DNA of 64,000 bases from Pseudomonas sp. GM41(2012) (GCF_000282315.2 NZ_AKJN02000006.1:1116001-1180000), one strand, 5' to 3'; positions 8,405 to 17,475 are shown, counted from the stretch's first letter. The notes: generated by a model not told the origin, from the sequence alone. Numbers and translations are program-made.

Positions 8405-10414
8405 ATGCCCCGCACCACCGACAGCAATACCAGCCTCTCCCTCACCGCCACTTCGCTGTCGGCGCTTTACCCTGAGTCATTGTCCGGCGAAGAAACCCTC
8501 AACGCGCTGGGCACACAAACGCTCAACGGCCTCAACGACGGTGTCACCCTCACCCTGACCACGGCCGTCGCCACACACGTCACGACCACCCTGCACAACA
8601 ACGCCCTGACCCGTCCAATGGACGCCCTGGTCGCCGAAATCCGCCAACTCCCCGCCGACGCCACCGCCGAACGCTATCAGCTTGTTTTAAGGCCATGGCT
8701 CTGGTGGCTTACGTTGGCCAGCAACAACCGTGTGTTTCAGAACCTCGCGACGTCAGACATCGTCACCACGATTTTCAAGGCCCACGGTTTCACCGATTTC
8801 ACGCTGAACCTCACCGGCAGTTACACCCCGCGCGAATACTGTGTGCAGTACGGCGAAACCGATTTCGCGTTCGTTTCGCGGTTGCTGGAAGAAGAAGGGA
8901 TTTTCTGGTTTTTCACCCACGAGGATGGCAAGCACACGCTGGTGCTGGGGGACAGCAACGATGCTTTCGTGCCGATCCCCAATGGCCCCAAGGTGAGTTA
9001 TCTCGGCCAGCAGTTGGGCGAACGCGAGCTGCATGGCATCCGCTCTGGACAGGTCTGCGTGCAAGCGGTGGCCGGGGTATATCGGGCGACGGATTACGAG
9101 TTCACCACGCCGACCACATCGCTCTACAGCCAGGCCGAAGCGGCGGCCGGACCGCGTTCGATGTATGAGCATCCAGGCGGCTACAACGCCAAGGCCCGGG
9201 GCGATGCGTTGACCAAGCAGCGGGTCGATGGGTTGCGCAGTCAGGAGAAGCGTTTTGTCGGTGAAAGCGACTGCCGTTGGCTGGTGCCGGGGCACTGGTT
9301 CACCCTTGCTGGGCATGACGACGCGACGTTGAACATCGATTGGGTGGTGACGGCAGTTACCCACGAAGCCAGTCACGAGAATTATCGCAATCGCTTTGAA
9401 GCGATCCCCAAGGCCACACCATTCCGCCCGACGCGAACCACGCCCAAACCACGGATGCATACGCAAACCGCTATCGTCGTCGGCAAGTCCGGTGAAGAAA
9501 TCTGGACCGACGAATACGGCCGCATAAAGTTGCAGTTCCCTTGGGACCGCGATGGCAAGAACGATGAAACCAGTTCCTGCTGGGTCCGGGTGGCGCTGCC
9601 CTGGAGCGGCAAGGGTTTCGGCATGCAGTTCGTCCCGCGCATCGGCCAGGAAGTGATCGTGACCTTTATCGATGGCGATCCGGATCGACCGCTGGTGACC
9701 GGTTGCGTCTACAACGGTGACAACGCCCTGCCCTATGCGTTGCCGGCGAACCAGACCCAGTCCGGGATCAAGACCCAATCGTCCAAGGGTGGCGGTGGAT
9801 TCAACGAGTTGCGCTTCGAGGACAAGAAGGACGCCGAAGAGGTTTTTCTCCAGGCACAGAAGGATTTCAAGATCAACGTACTCAACGACACCACCGCCAC
9901 CGTCGGCCACGACGAAACCCTGACCGTACAGAACGCCCGCACGCGCACGGTGAAAGAAGGTGACGAGACCGTGACCCTGGAGAAAGGCAAACGCAGCGTG
10001 ACCATCCAGACGGGGAGCGACAATCTGGATGTGAAGGACAGTCGCACGGTCACGGTCGGTGCCGACCAGACTCACAGCACCGGCGGCAATTACGAACACA
10101 AGGTCACCGGTGATTACAGCCTGACCGTGGACGGCAATCTGACGATCAAGGTGACCGGCACCCTCACGTTGCAAAGTGGCGGCAGTTTTTCAATCAAGAG
10201 CGGTGCGGATCTGGCGGCCGAGGCCAGCACGTCGGTCAGTCAAAAGGCTGGAACGTCATTGAGCAATACGGCCGGGACCACACTGACCAACAAGGCCGGC
10301 ACCACGCTGACCAACGACGCGGGGGTCAGCCTGATGAACAAGGGCGGTGCCGAGCAGACTGTGGACGGTGGCGGCATGCTGACGATCAAGGGCGGCTTGG
10401 TGAAGGTCAACTGA
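8405..10414 (+). CDS. vgrG: VgrG (TssI), T6SS spike protein
   Basis: A 669-residue VgrG, the trimeric spike at the tip of the Hcp tube. The N-terminal gp27-like part (to about 340) includes REYCVQYGETDFAFVSRLLEEEGI. The gp5-like OB domain contains EIWTDEYGRIKLQFPWDRDG, WVRV and PRIGQEVIVTFIDGDPDRP. The C-terminal part is a repetitive beta-helix with alternating TLTV/TVTVG strands and repeated KAGT and TLTN units. There is no extra enzymatic domain after the helix, so this is a structural rather than 'evolved' VgrG. GC returns to high values here, in contrast to the three genes upstream. Confidence 0.96.
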   Translation: MPRTTDSNTSLSLTATSLSALYPESLSGEETLNALGTQTLNGLNDGVTLTLTTAVATHVTTTLHNNALTRPMDALVAEIRQLPADATAERYQLVLRPWLWWLTLASNNRVFQNLATSDIVTTIFKAHGFTDFTLNLTGSYTPREYCVQYGETDFAFVSRLLEEEGIFWFFTHEDGKHTLVLGDSNDAFVPIPNGPKVSYLGQQLGERELHGIRSGQVCVQAVAGVYRATDYEFTTPTTSLYSQAEAAAGPRSMYEHPGGYNAKARGDALTKQRVDGLRSQEKRFVGESDCRWLVPGHWFTLAGHDDATLNIDWVVTAVTHEASHENYRNRFEAIPKATPFRPTRTTPKPRMHTQTAIVVGKSGEEIWTDEYGRIKLQFPWDRDGKNDETSSCWVRVALPWSGKGFGMQFVPRIGQEVIVTFIDGDPDRPLVTGCVYNGDNALPYALPANQTQSGIKTQSSKGGGGFNELRFEDKKDAEEVFLQAQKDFKINVLNDTTATVGHDETLTVQNARTRTVKEGDETVTLEKGKRSVTIQTGSDNLDVKDSRTVTVGADQTHSTGGNYEHKVTGDYSLTVDGNLTIKVTGTLTLQSGGSFSIKSGADLAAEASTSVSQKAGTSLSNTAGTTLTNKAGTTLTNDAGVSLMNKGGAEQTVDGGGMLTIKGGLVKVN

Positions 10415-10428
10415 GGAGGGTTACGACG

Positions 10429-10971
10429 ATGTCATCCAGCAAAGTGGATCTGGACCGTGGTGACAGTCACATGGACGGCCGCCTGATCGATGACCAACTG
10501 GAAGGGCCGCTGCATATCAAGGAAGCCGGTCGGCCCCAGGCGGATCTGAATTACAGCCAGGGTGAATTGCAGGGCACGAGTTTGCTGTATCACCCCAACG
10601 GCAAGGTGTCGGCGCAATTGCCCTATGTGCGTGACAAACTGCAGGGGGTCGCCAGTTTTTATGCGCCCCAGGGTTGGCTGCAACGCAAGGCCAACTACCG
10701 CCGGGGCTTGCTGCATGGGGAGGCAAGTAATTACTTCCCCGACGGGCAACTGGCCGAGGCCGAGTGCTACCGCGACGGTGTACGCGATGGGCGTTATCAG
10801 CGTTTTCATCCCAACGGTAAAACCGCGGTCGATGCGCGTTATCTCAATGGGCAGTTGGTGGAGCCGGAACAGGGTTTTGCCAGCGATGGGCGACCGCTGG
10901 ATGCCGAGGGCAAGCCGATTTCTCGGGTGCGCTGGTGGGTTCGACGATGGACGGATCCGGCGCAGGCTTGA
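10429..10971 (+). CDS. MORN-repeat (YwqK-like) protein downstream of vgrG
   Basis: A 180-residue protein with at least five tandem MORN_2-type repeats. They show as periodic GxLxGxxxxYxxNGK blocks such as YHPNGKVSAQLPY, YAPQGWLQRKANY, YFPDGQLAEAECY and FHPNGKTAVDARY. YwqK-family proteins of this type often accompany T6SS vgrG modules and contact-dependent toxins as antitoxin/immunity or adaptor proteins. It begins 14 bases after vgrG with AGGAGG as ribosome-binding site, so it is co-transcribed. No toxin partner directly follows; the next gene is convergent. Confidence 0.75.
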   Translation: MSSSKVDLDRGDSHMDGRLIDDQLEGPLHIKEAGRPQADLNYSQGELQGTSLLYHPNGKVSAQLPYVRDKLQGVASFYAPQGWLQRKANYRRGLLHGEASNYFPDGQLAEAECYRDGVRDGRYQRFHPNGKTAVDARYLNGQLVEPEQGFASDGRPLDAEGKPISRVRWWVRRWTDPAQA

Positions 10972-10990
10972 GGGTTGGGTTGGATGTGAT

Positions 10991-11076
10991 GGCCTCATCG
11001 CGGGCAAGCCTTGCTCCTACAGGTTATGTGTTGCCAGACACAACCTGTAGGAGCAAGGCTTGCCCGCGATGAGGCC
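10991..11076. repeat. REP/BIME palindrome, 35-bp perfect arms
   Basis: Arms 10991-11025 and 11042-11076 are exact inverted copies around a 16-base loop that can itself pair (GTGT/ACAC). The unit is the 'GTAGGAGCAAGGCTTGCCC' Pseudomonas REP type. It lies between the convergent MORN and PAAR-like genes, so it could also terminate transcription from both sides. Confidence 0.9.
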
Positions 11077-11096
11077 AGTCGACACAACATCAATTT

Positions 11097-11489
11097 TCAG
11101 GGAATCAGCATCTGCATCTGCCCCGGCATGGCGATTTTGATCACCCCCGCCCAGTTGCACATCAAGATGCTGTTGGCATCCAGGGCCGGCATGTTGCCCA
11201 ACAAAACCGTTGGCGCACCGGGAAGCCACGGGGAGGCGGTGGCCGGGATGCACGGCATGGGCGTCAGCACCCCGAGCGCGGCGGCAGTGGCGGCTGCGAC
11301 CATCGGGTTAGCCATGCTCATGCATGTGCCGAACGGCATGACGTTGACCAGCGGAATGTGATCCATGATGTTCGCCGCTGGCATACCCCCGGTCAGCGTG
11401 CGATTCACCGGCAGCACGTTGAGTACCGCTGGTGCCGCGCCGAAACTGCATTGCAGGGTCGCGGTGGCGCAAACTTGCGGACAGCCCAT
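11097..11489 (-). CDS. DUF4280 PAAR-like protein, T6SS spike tip
   Basis: A 130-residue protein of the PAAR-like DUF4280 family. Recognisable features are the start MGCPQVCATATLQCSFG, a central TCMSMANPMVAAATAAA, and TPMPCIPATASPW followed by GAPTVLLGNMPALDANS. PAAR-like proteins cap the VgrG trimer and can recruit effectors. It is convergent with the vgrG-MORN operon and separated from it by a REP palindrome. This is a single-domain PAAR-like protein with no toxin extension and no downstream toxin gene on its strand. Family assignment is firm; partnership with the nearby VgrG is inference. Confidence 0.85.
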   Translation of the reverse strand: MGCPQVCATATLQCSFGAAPAVLNVLPVNRTLTGGMPAANIMDHIPLVNVMPFGTCMSMANPMVAAATAAALGVLTPMPCIPATASPWLPGAPTVLLGNMPALDANSILMCNWAGVIKIAMPGQMQMLIP

Positions 11490-11679
11490 GTCGAATCTCC
11501 TTCCTGGAAGCGGCGCTCCCCTGAAACCATAGCCCGTCGAGCCTGTTCGTGCACATCAGGAACGCTGATTATCCGGCAACACGCTAACCTATAAGACCGT
11601 GCCGCGCTTGTGGCCACCCCGGTGCACCATTAGATTAGCCAATGATGTCTGGCCTCCAAAATAAGCAGAAGGGATAAGC

Positions 11680-12747
11680 ATGGCGCTTACTGACCAGTCC
11701 ACCCGTATCCGCACCGGCGAAGAACTCGATGCCAGCCTGATCGATCCGTACCTCAAGGCCCACATTCCGGGCTTGAGCGGCTTGCCTGTGATCAGCCAGT
11801 TTCCCGGCGGTGCGTCGAACCTGACCTACCTGCTGGAATACCCCGAACAGGAGTTTGTCCTGCGTCGCCCGCCGTTTGGCCACAAGGCCAAGTCCGCCCA
11901 CGACATGGGCCGCGAGTTTCGCATCCTCAATCAGCTCCGGGATGGCTTTCCGTACTGCCCGAAAGCTTACGTGCACTGCACCGATGAATCGGTGATCGGC
12001 GCCGAGTTCTATGTGATGGAACGGGTCAAGGGAATCATCCTGCGCTCCGAACTGCCTCCGGAACTGGGTCTGGATTCGGCGAAAACCGAGGCGCTGTGCA
12101 AGAGCTTCATCGACAAGTTCGTTGAACTGCACCAGGTCGACTACAACGCCTATGGCTTGGGTGACCTCGGCAAACCCGAAGGTTATGTCGCGCGGCAGAT
12201 CAAAGGCTGGAGCGATCGCTACGAGAAAGCCCTGACCCCGGACGCGCCAAAATGGGAAACGGTCAAAGCCTGGCTCAACGACAAGATGCCGGCCGATCAC
12301 CCGACCTCCAGCATCGTCCACAACGACTACCGCTTCGACAACGTGATCCTCGACCCGAACAACCCGATGGACATCATCGGCGTGCTCGACTGGGAATTGA
12401 CCACCCTCGGCGACCCGCTGATGGACCTGGGCAACACCCTCGCCTACTGGATAGAAGCCGACGACCCGGCACCGGTGCAATTGATGCGCCGCCAACCGAG
12501 CCACGCCCCGGGCATGCTGACCCGCCGTGAGTTCGTCGATTACTACGCCGAGCGTTCAGGCATCCAGATCGACAACTTCGACTTCTACTACACCTACGGC
12601 CTGTTCCGCCTGGCCGGCATCGTGCAGCAGATCTACTACCGCTTCTTCCATGGTCAGACCCAGGACAAACGCTTCGCGCAGTTCATTCACATGAACAAGC
12701 TGCTGGAGCAGATGAGCCTGCAAGTCATTTCGAAATCCAGCCTCTGA
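11680..12747 (+). CDS. Phosphotransferase family protein (APH/ACAD10-like)
   Basis: A 355-residue kinase-fold protein of the APH family, close to the group resembling the N-terminal domain of acyl-CoA dehydrogenases 10/11. It has the glycine loop QFPGGASNLTYLL, the ATP lysine region EFVLRRPP, the catalytic loop IVHNDYRFDNVILD and the metal site GVLDWELTTLGDPLMDLG. Ribosome-binding site AAGGGA precedes the ATG by seven bases. An SDR gene follows after 33 bases, and the pair is probably an operon for catabolism of a hydroxylated acyl compound. The substrate is unknown; antibiotic resistance is unlikely. Confidence 0.8.
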   Translation: MALTDQSTRIRTGEELDASLIDPYLKAHIPGLSGLPVISQFPGGASNLTYLLEYPEQEFVLRRPPFGHKAKSAHDMGREFRILNQLRDGFPYCPKAYVHCTDESVIGAEFYVMERVKGIILRSELPPELGLDSAKTEALCKSFIDKFVELHQVDYNAYGLGDLGKPEGYVARQIKGWSDRYEKALTPDAPKWETVKAWLNDKMPADHPTSSIVHNDYRFDNVILDPNNPMDIIGVLDWELTTLGDPLMDLGNTLAYWIEADDPAPVQLMRRQPSHAPGMLTRREFVDYYAERSGIQIDNFDFYYTYGLFRLAGIVQQIYYRFFHGQTQDKRFAQFIHMNKLLEQMSLQVISKSSL

Positions 12748-12780
12748 TCACGCCACTGGCCCCAATAACAAGGAAAAACC

Positions 12781-13548
12781 ATGTCCAAGACTCAGTTGTT
12801 CGACCTCGACGGCAAAATCGCATTCGTGTCTGGCGCCAGCCGTGGTATCGGTGAAGCCATCGCCAAACTGCTGGCCCAGCAAGGCGCCCACGTCATCGTC
12901 TCGAGCCGCAAACTTGACGGCTGCCAGCACGTGGCCGACGCGATCATCGCGGCCGGCGGCAAAGCCACTGCGGTGGCTTGCCACATTGGTGAAATGGAAC
13001 AGATCAGCCAGGTCTTCGCCGGCATCCGTGAACAGTTCGGGCGCCTGGACATCCTGGTCAACAACGCGGCGACCAACCCGCAATTCTGCAACGTACTGGA
13101 CACCGACCTCAGCGCTTTCCAGAAAACCGTCGACGTGAATATCCGCGGCTACTTCTTCATGTCGGTGGAAGCCGGCAAGCTGATGCGCGAAAACGGCGGC
13201 GGCAGCATTATCAACGTCGCCTCGATCAACGGCATCTCGCCGGGGATCTTCCAGGGCATCTACTCGGTGACCAAAGCGGCGGTCATCAACATGACCAAAG
13301 TGTTCGCCAAGGAATGCGCGCAGTTCGGCATCCGCTGCAACGCCCTCCTGCCGGGCCTGACCGACACCAAATTTGCTTCGGCGCTGGTGAAAAACGAGGC
13401 TATTTTGAACACCGCCTTGCAACAGATTCCGCTCAAGCGTGTGGCAGACCCAAGTGAGATGGCGGGCGCGGTGTTGTACCTGGCCAGTGATGCGTCGAGT
13501 TACACCACTGGGGTTTCGTTGAATGTGGATGGTGGGTTCTTGTCCTGA
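12781..13548 (+). CDS. SDR family oxidoreductase
   Basis: A 255-residue classical short-chain dehydrogenase/reductase. It has the Rossmann motif SGASRGIGEAIA, the NNAA motif (LVNNAATNP), catalytic Ser in VASINGISPG, the YxxxK pair in YSVTKAAV, and the family C-terminus SYTTGVSLNVDGG. It follows the phosphotransferase gene by 33 bases with AAGGAAAA as ribosome-binding site and is likely co-transcribed with it. A rho-independent terminator lies just downstream. The substrate cannot be read from the sequence. Confidence 0.87.
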   Translation: MSKTQLFDLDGKIAFVSGASRGIGEAIAKLLAQQGAHVIVSSRKLDGCQHVADAIIAAGGKATAVACHIGEMEQISQVFAGIREQFGRLDILVNNAATNPQFCNVLDTDLSAFQKTVDVNIRGYFFMSVEAGKLMRENGGGSIINVASINGISPGIFQGIYSVTKAAVINMTKVFAKECAQFGIRCNALLPGLTDTKFASALVKNEAILNTALQQIPLKRVADPSEMAGAVLYLASDASSYTTGVSLNVDGGFLS

Positions 13549-13570
13549 TTGGGTTCTGCGAATAAACCGA

Positions 13571-13597
13571 AGGCAGCCAAATGGCTGCCTTTTTTGT
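13571..13597 (+). terminator. Rho-independent terminator after the SDR gene
   Basis: Stem AGGCAGCC (13571-13578) pairs with GGCTGCCT (13583-13590) around a four-base loop, followed by TTTTTTG. It is 23 bases past the SDR stop codon, so it ends the phosphotransferase-SDR transcript. Confidence 0.92.
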
Positions 13598-13622
13598 TTC
13601 TCACGTGTGCACACCTATCCCG

Positions 13623-13714
13623 TGTAGGAGCTGCCGAAGGCTGCGATCTTTTGATCTATGGCGTCAGTTGAATTGTTAAAGATCAAAAGATCGCAGCCTT
13701 CGGCAGCTCCTACA
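13623..13714. repeat. REP/BIME palindrome, 34-bp perfect arms
   Basis: Arms 13623-13656 and 13681-13714 are exact inverted copies of the 'GTAGGAGCTGCCGAAGGCT...GATCTTTTGATC' REP type, separated by 24 bases. It lies between the terminator and the Gfo/Idh/MocA promoter. Confidence 0.9.
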
Positions 13715-13761
13715 GTGGGATTGGTGCTTCCACAGGCAATATCGGAACCAAGGCAAGAATT

Positions 13762-13802
13762 TTTATTCCATAATTTGCATTTTGAGAATATTTATTCCAT
13801 AA
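13762..13802 (+). promoter_or_regulatory. 12-bp direct repeat, possible operator of the Gfo/Idh/MocA gene
   Basis: TTTATTCCATAA occurs at 13762-13773 and again at 13791-13802, 29 bases apart (near three helical turns), in AT-rich DNA 40-80 bases before the start codon. This looks like a repressor or activator site, but no regulator is adjacent. Confidence 0.45.
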
Positions 13803-13842
13803 AGAGCCCCTCCTGAAAACAAAATCCAAAAGGACCCCGGCT

Positions 13843-14958
13843 ATGCGCGAACTCGGTATCGGACTCATCGGCACAGGTTTCATGGGCCGCGCCCATGCCT
13901 TGGCGTTTCGCAACGTCAGTGCGGTTTTCGAACTGCCCCTCAAGCTCAAACTCGCCGCCCTGGCCGACGCCGATCCGCAGCGTGCCCGTCACTGCGCCGA
14001 TGCCTGGGGTTTCGACGCCGCTCATAGCGACTGGCAGCAACTGATCGATGACCCCAAGGTCAATCTGATCGCCATCACCACGCCCAATCACCTGCACTAC
14101 CCCATGGCCATGGCCGCCCTCGCTGCCGGCAAACCGGTGTATTGCGAAAAGCCGTTGGCAGTGAGTCTGGAACAGGCCGACGCCATGCGCCTGGCGGCCA
14201 AAGCGGCAGGCGTGGTGACGCGGGTGGGTTACAACTATCAGCACAACCCGATGATCGGGCTGGCCCGGCAGCTGATTGAAAACGGCGACCTGGGTCAGAT
14301 CATCAGTTTCCAGGGTGAGTTCAGCGAAGACTTCATGGCCGATCCCGCGTCGCCCTGGTCGTGGCGTTGCGATGCCGATCATGCCGGTGGCGCACTGGCC
14401 GATCTGGGCAGTCACTTGTTGGCCATGGCCCGCTATCTGGTGGGCGATGTCGAGGCAGTGAGCGCCGACACCCAGACCGTGCACCGGCAACGTCCCGCCA
14501 CCGCTGGCAGTCCGGAGCAACGCAGCATCGCCGTCGATGATCAGGTCCACGCCCTGTTGCGGTTCGCGAATGGCGCCCGTGGCACATTCAGCAGCAGTTG
14601 GCTCAAGCATGGCTACAAGAATCACCTGAGTTTTGAAATCAGTGGCACCCGAGGGACGTTGGTATTCGATCAGGAACGCTTGAATGAACTGCGTCTGTTT
14701 CGTGCCGGCCAGGACGGCTTTCAGCGCTTGCTGGCAGGGCCGAATCTGCCCGGTTATGCGGCGTTCAGCCCGGCGGCAGGGCATCAGTTGGGTTACAACG
14801 AACTCAAGACGCTGGAAGTCCATGATCTGGTGATGGCGTTGGCAGGCTTGTCTCAGGCTGGAACGGATTTCGAACAGGCGTGGGAAGTCGAACGCCTGGC
14901 GACGGCGATCCGGTTGGCAGCGCGGGAGTCGCGTTGGGTCAGGATCGAGGAAGTCTGA
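13843..14958 (+). CDS. Gfo/Idh/MocA family oxidoreductase
   Basis: A 371-residue NAD(P)-dependent dehydrogenase of the Gfo/Idh/MocA family. The N-terminal Rossmann motif is GLIGTGFMGRAHALAFRN, the nucleotide-domain end carries ITTPNHLHY and the EKP motif (YCEKPLAVS), and the C-terminal sheet domain includes GGALADLGSHLLAMARYLVG with the catalytic His region. Such enzymes oxidise inositols, sugars or related polyols. It stands alone behind an AT-rich promoter containing a 12-bp direct repeat. The substrate is not predictable. Confidence 0.85.
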   Translation: MRELGIGLIGTGFMGRAHALAFRNVSAVFELPLKLKLAALADADPQRARHCADAWGFDAAHSDWQQLIDDPKVNLIAITTPNHLHYPMAMAALAAGKPVYCEKPLAVSLEQADAMRLAAKAAGVVTRVGYNYQHNPMIGLARQLIENGDLGQIISFQGEFSEDFMADPASPWSWRCDADHAGGALADLGSHLLAMARYLVGDVEAVSADTQTVHRQRPATAGSPEQRSIAVDDQVHALLRFANGARGTFSSSWLKHGYKNHLSFEISGTRGTLVFDQERLNELRLFRAGQDGFQRLLAGPNLPGYAAFSPAAGHQLGYNELKTLEVHDLVMALAGLSQAGTDFEQAWEVERLATAIRLAARESRWVRIEEV

Positions 14959-15024
14959 GCGAAACGCGCGGATACCCGCCAGCAGCACAGCGCCGCTGGC
15001 GGTTCAACGTGAGCCGATGGAGGC

Positions 15025-15246
15025 TTATTGAGTGACGCAACGAGTGAGCGTCGTTTCCCGGGTCACCTGCCCCTCAGCCCTCACATCGCCTTGTACATCG
15101 GTGTTTTCAGTGGTTTGGCAGGTGCGCACAGGGGGTGGAGGCGGCGCAGCGGGAGGTGGCGGTGGCGGACTCGCACAACCACCCAGAATCGCCATCCAGA
15201 GTGCGAACGACAGTGTTGTAAAAGTGCGTTTCCCAAGACTTTTCAT
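15025..15246 (-). CDS. Small proline-rich lipoprotein
   Basis: A 73-residue protein with a lipoprotein signal peptide (hydrophobic SFALWMAI then lipobox LGGC, Cys24) followed by an uninterrupted proline/alanine tract and a short hydrophilic tail with two cysteines (RTCQTTENT, LTRCVTQ). It is probably anchored in the outer or inner membrane facing the periplasm. It is transcribed convergently to the Gfo/Idh/MocA gene. Function unknown. The ribosome-binding site is weak, but composition and lipobox support a real gene. Confidence 0.65.
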   Translation of the reverse strand: MKSLGKRTFTTLSFALWMAILGGCASPPPPPPAAPPPPPVRTCQTTENTDVQGDVRAEGQVTRETTLTRCVTQ

Positions 15247-15373
15247 AGGTTGACCCGCGGTAAGTGATCGACATATTTCCGCGACCCAACACTCTCACCG
15301 CGTACCCGCGGACCGGTCACAGAAAAAATACTCTCGTATTCTTTATACGACCGTCGGCAAAACCTGACAGTTC

Positions 15374-15622
15374 CTAAGATGTCTCGCGACAATGCAACGT
15401 GTTGCTCTCAAGTTCATAACGCAGCTCTTCGATCAACGCTGCCACCGCCTCCGGCGTTCTGAGATTGGCCACGCTCAACCCACTGACCACCAGATCCACC
15501 TGCCCCGACACCGGATGATAGAGCTTCACCGTCAGTGAATGTTCGCCCGTAACCTTGCACTCACAGGCCAACGGCGAAAAGCTCCGCTCCAGTTGCATAC
15601 GCAATTGCGCCACATAAATCAT
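15374..15622 (-). CDS. DUF1652 family small protein
   Basis: An 82-residue protein resembling the Pseudomonas DUF1652 family (LERSFSPLACECKV...LTVKLYHPVSGQVDLVVSGLS...LIEELRYELE). No enzymatic motif, signal peptide or membrane segment is visible. It lies downstream of the PAS-LuxR regulator on the same strand but separated by about 130 bases. Members are common in Pseudomonas; no function is established as far as I can recall. Confidence 0.75.
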   Translation of the reverse strand: MIYVAQLRMQLERSFSPLACECKVTGEHSLTVKLYHPVSGQVDLVVSGLSVANLRTPEAVAALIEELRYELESNTLHCRETS

Positions 15623-15751
15623 CCCGCGGTTCCTGTAGCTGTTTCGAAAGGGACGCGATACCCGAAGACCTGTATCGCACCCTTACAGCCTAAGAACTGC
15701 CGCCCCCGTCCAGAACATCAATTTGCACCCCATCGAGTAGTGCATTTGCAC

Positions 15752-17248
15752 CTAACGCTGGGCCTTGGGCCGCCACTCGCTGGAGAACAAACCGCGCTCG
15801 CGAGCCCAGACAATCGCCTCGCTACGACTGTGAACATCGAGCTTGGAATACACCGTCGAGACATGGTTGCGCACCGTGTTTGGCGCAAGTTTGAGCCGTG
15901 CAGCGATTTCCTTGTCGGCCAGGCCTTCGCAAATCAGGCCGAGCACATCGCGCTCGCGGGCAGTCAGGTCAGTGAAAGACACGCTAGGCAACAACGGCGA
16001 GTTGACGTTTTTCACGTTAGCGAGTTTCTCGATGAGCGTGCGGCTGAACCAGGAGGCGTCTTTCATGACCTCTTCGATCGCCGACACCAACTCCAGCTCC
16101 GTGCGTTTACGTTCGGTGATGTCCATAAACACCAGCAGGTAGCAGGGCCTGTCCTGAATGTTCACGGTGTCGGCCGAGACCGCGCAATCGATCAGCCCGG
16201 CGCCTTTCTTGCGTACCCGGACATCGACACGATCCACGCTTCCGTTTTTTTCCAGCGCCGTAAACAGTCGCGCGCGGGCACCGGTGTCATCGATAAAATC
16301 GATCTGCGTTACCGATTTACCAAGCACTTCTTCACTGGAATACGCGAGCGTATCGAGGAAGGCTTCATTGACGTCCATCACCACCTGATCGACGGCGTTG
16401 CACACCAGTATCGGCACCGGGGTCAGTCGAAAAGCCTTGGCAAAACGTTCCTCGCTCTGGCGCAGGGCGACTTCGGCCTTATGCCGAGGCTCGATGTCGA
16501 CGAAGGAAAACAGCATGCAGGCTTCGTCGTTCAGCTCAAGGGGCTGGCCGGCGACGATCACCTGTTTGCTGCCACCTTCGGCTAACTGCAACTGCGCCTG
16601 CATTTGCGGAATGGTCACCCCTTCGCGCAACCGCTGCTTGGCCAGGTCTCTGTTTTCGGCGCCCTCCAGTACGTCCAGTTCATAGGTCGAACGGCCGATC
16701 ACCTGATCACGGGTATAGCCGGTCATCTCCAGGAAGCCCGGGTTGACTTTGATGTAGCGCAAATCGCTGAGGCGACAGATCACCGCCGGGGCCGGATTGG
16801 CATTGAAGGTTTTTTCGAAACGCTGTTCGGCGCTGGCCCACTCCGTGACATCGTTCATGATCAGCACCAGCGATTCCGGCTTGCCAGCGCTGTCGGCCAA
16901 CACCATGCTGCGCACGCTGTGAACCCAGGTGCGCTCTTCGTCATCGGCAGGCGTCACCTCAACCAACACATCACTGAAGGACTCACCTCGGGCGACGCGG
17001 CTGATCGGATAATTGTCGGTCTGAACCGGGTGATTATTGCGATAACGCAAGGCGAAGCGCTTGGCGTACTCCCTGGCATTCGCCCCCAGCTCGCTGAGTT
17101 GCCCGACGCCGTGCATGGCCAACGCGGCGTCATTGGCCCAGAGAAGTGTCTGGTCGAGCTCCAGCAAAATCACCCCATCGGACAGGCCGGCGATGATCTG
17201 CTGCAACTGACGGCGATTGGTTTCGGTGGTCAGGACGTCCTGGCTCAT
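15752..17248 (-). CDS. PAS-domain LuxR-type transcriptional regulator
   Basis: The start is placed at the ATG at 17248 (MSQDVLTTETNRRQL), which has GGAG five to nine bases upstream; the frame extends a further nine codons. The 498-residue product has three PAS modules: about 10-125, about 130-245 (ending in FSFVDIEPRHK) and about 255-365 (ending in FMDITERKR). A C-terminal LuxR/FixJ helix-turn-helix follows (LTARERDVLGLICEGLADKEIAARL, NTVRNHVSTVYSKL). There is no kinase or receiver domain, so it is likely a one-component sensor binding a ligand or cofactor through PAS. Target genes are not apparent. Confidence 0.82.
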   Translation of the reverse strand: MSQDVLTTETNRRQLQQIIAGLSDGVILLELDQTLLWANDAALAMHGVGQLSELGANAREYAKRFALRYRNNHPVQTDNYPISRVARGESFSDVLVEVTPADDEERTWVHSVRSMVLADSAGKPESLVLIMNDVTEWASAEQRFEKTFNANPAPAVICRLSDLRYIKVNPGFLEMTGYTRDQVIGRSTYELDVLEGAENRDLAKQRLREGVTIPQMQAQLQLAEGGSKQVIVAGQPLELNDEACMLFSFVDIEPRHKAEVALRQSEERFAKAFRLTPVPILVCNAVDQVVMDVNEAFLDTLAYSSEEVLGKSVTQIDFIDDTGARARLFTALEKNGSVDRVDVRVRKKGAGLIDCAVSADTVNIQDRPCYLLVFMDITERKRTELELVSAIEEVMKDASWFSRTLIEKLANVKNVNSPLLPSVSFTDLTARERDVLGLICEGLADKEIAARLKLAPNTVRNHVSTVYSKLDVHSRSEAIVWARERGLFSSEWRPKAQR

Positions 17249-17353
17249 TGGATCTCCACGCGTACGGCGGCGCATTCATGCGCCGCCCTGTAAAGATTAC
17301 GACCGCGGGGGGTTGGGATAGTGCAGCAAACATCCCCTACATCACGCCCCCCT

Positions 17354-17445
17354 TGTAGGAGCTGAGCTTGCTCGCGAAGAGGCCATCACCTTCAACATCT
17401 CTGTTGACTGATCCGCCGCCTTCGCGAGCAAGCTCAGCTCCTACA
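17354..17445. repeat. REP/BIME palindrome
   Basis: Inverted arms 17354-17378 and 17421-17445 (GTAGGAGCTGAGCTTGCTC type) are exact copies about 42 bases apart. It lies between the PAS-LuxR gene and the sigma factor 3' end. Confidence 0.88.
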
Positions 17446-17475
17446 GGTCTTCACCCGATCAGTGCCTGGACTGAA

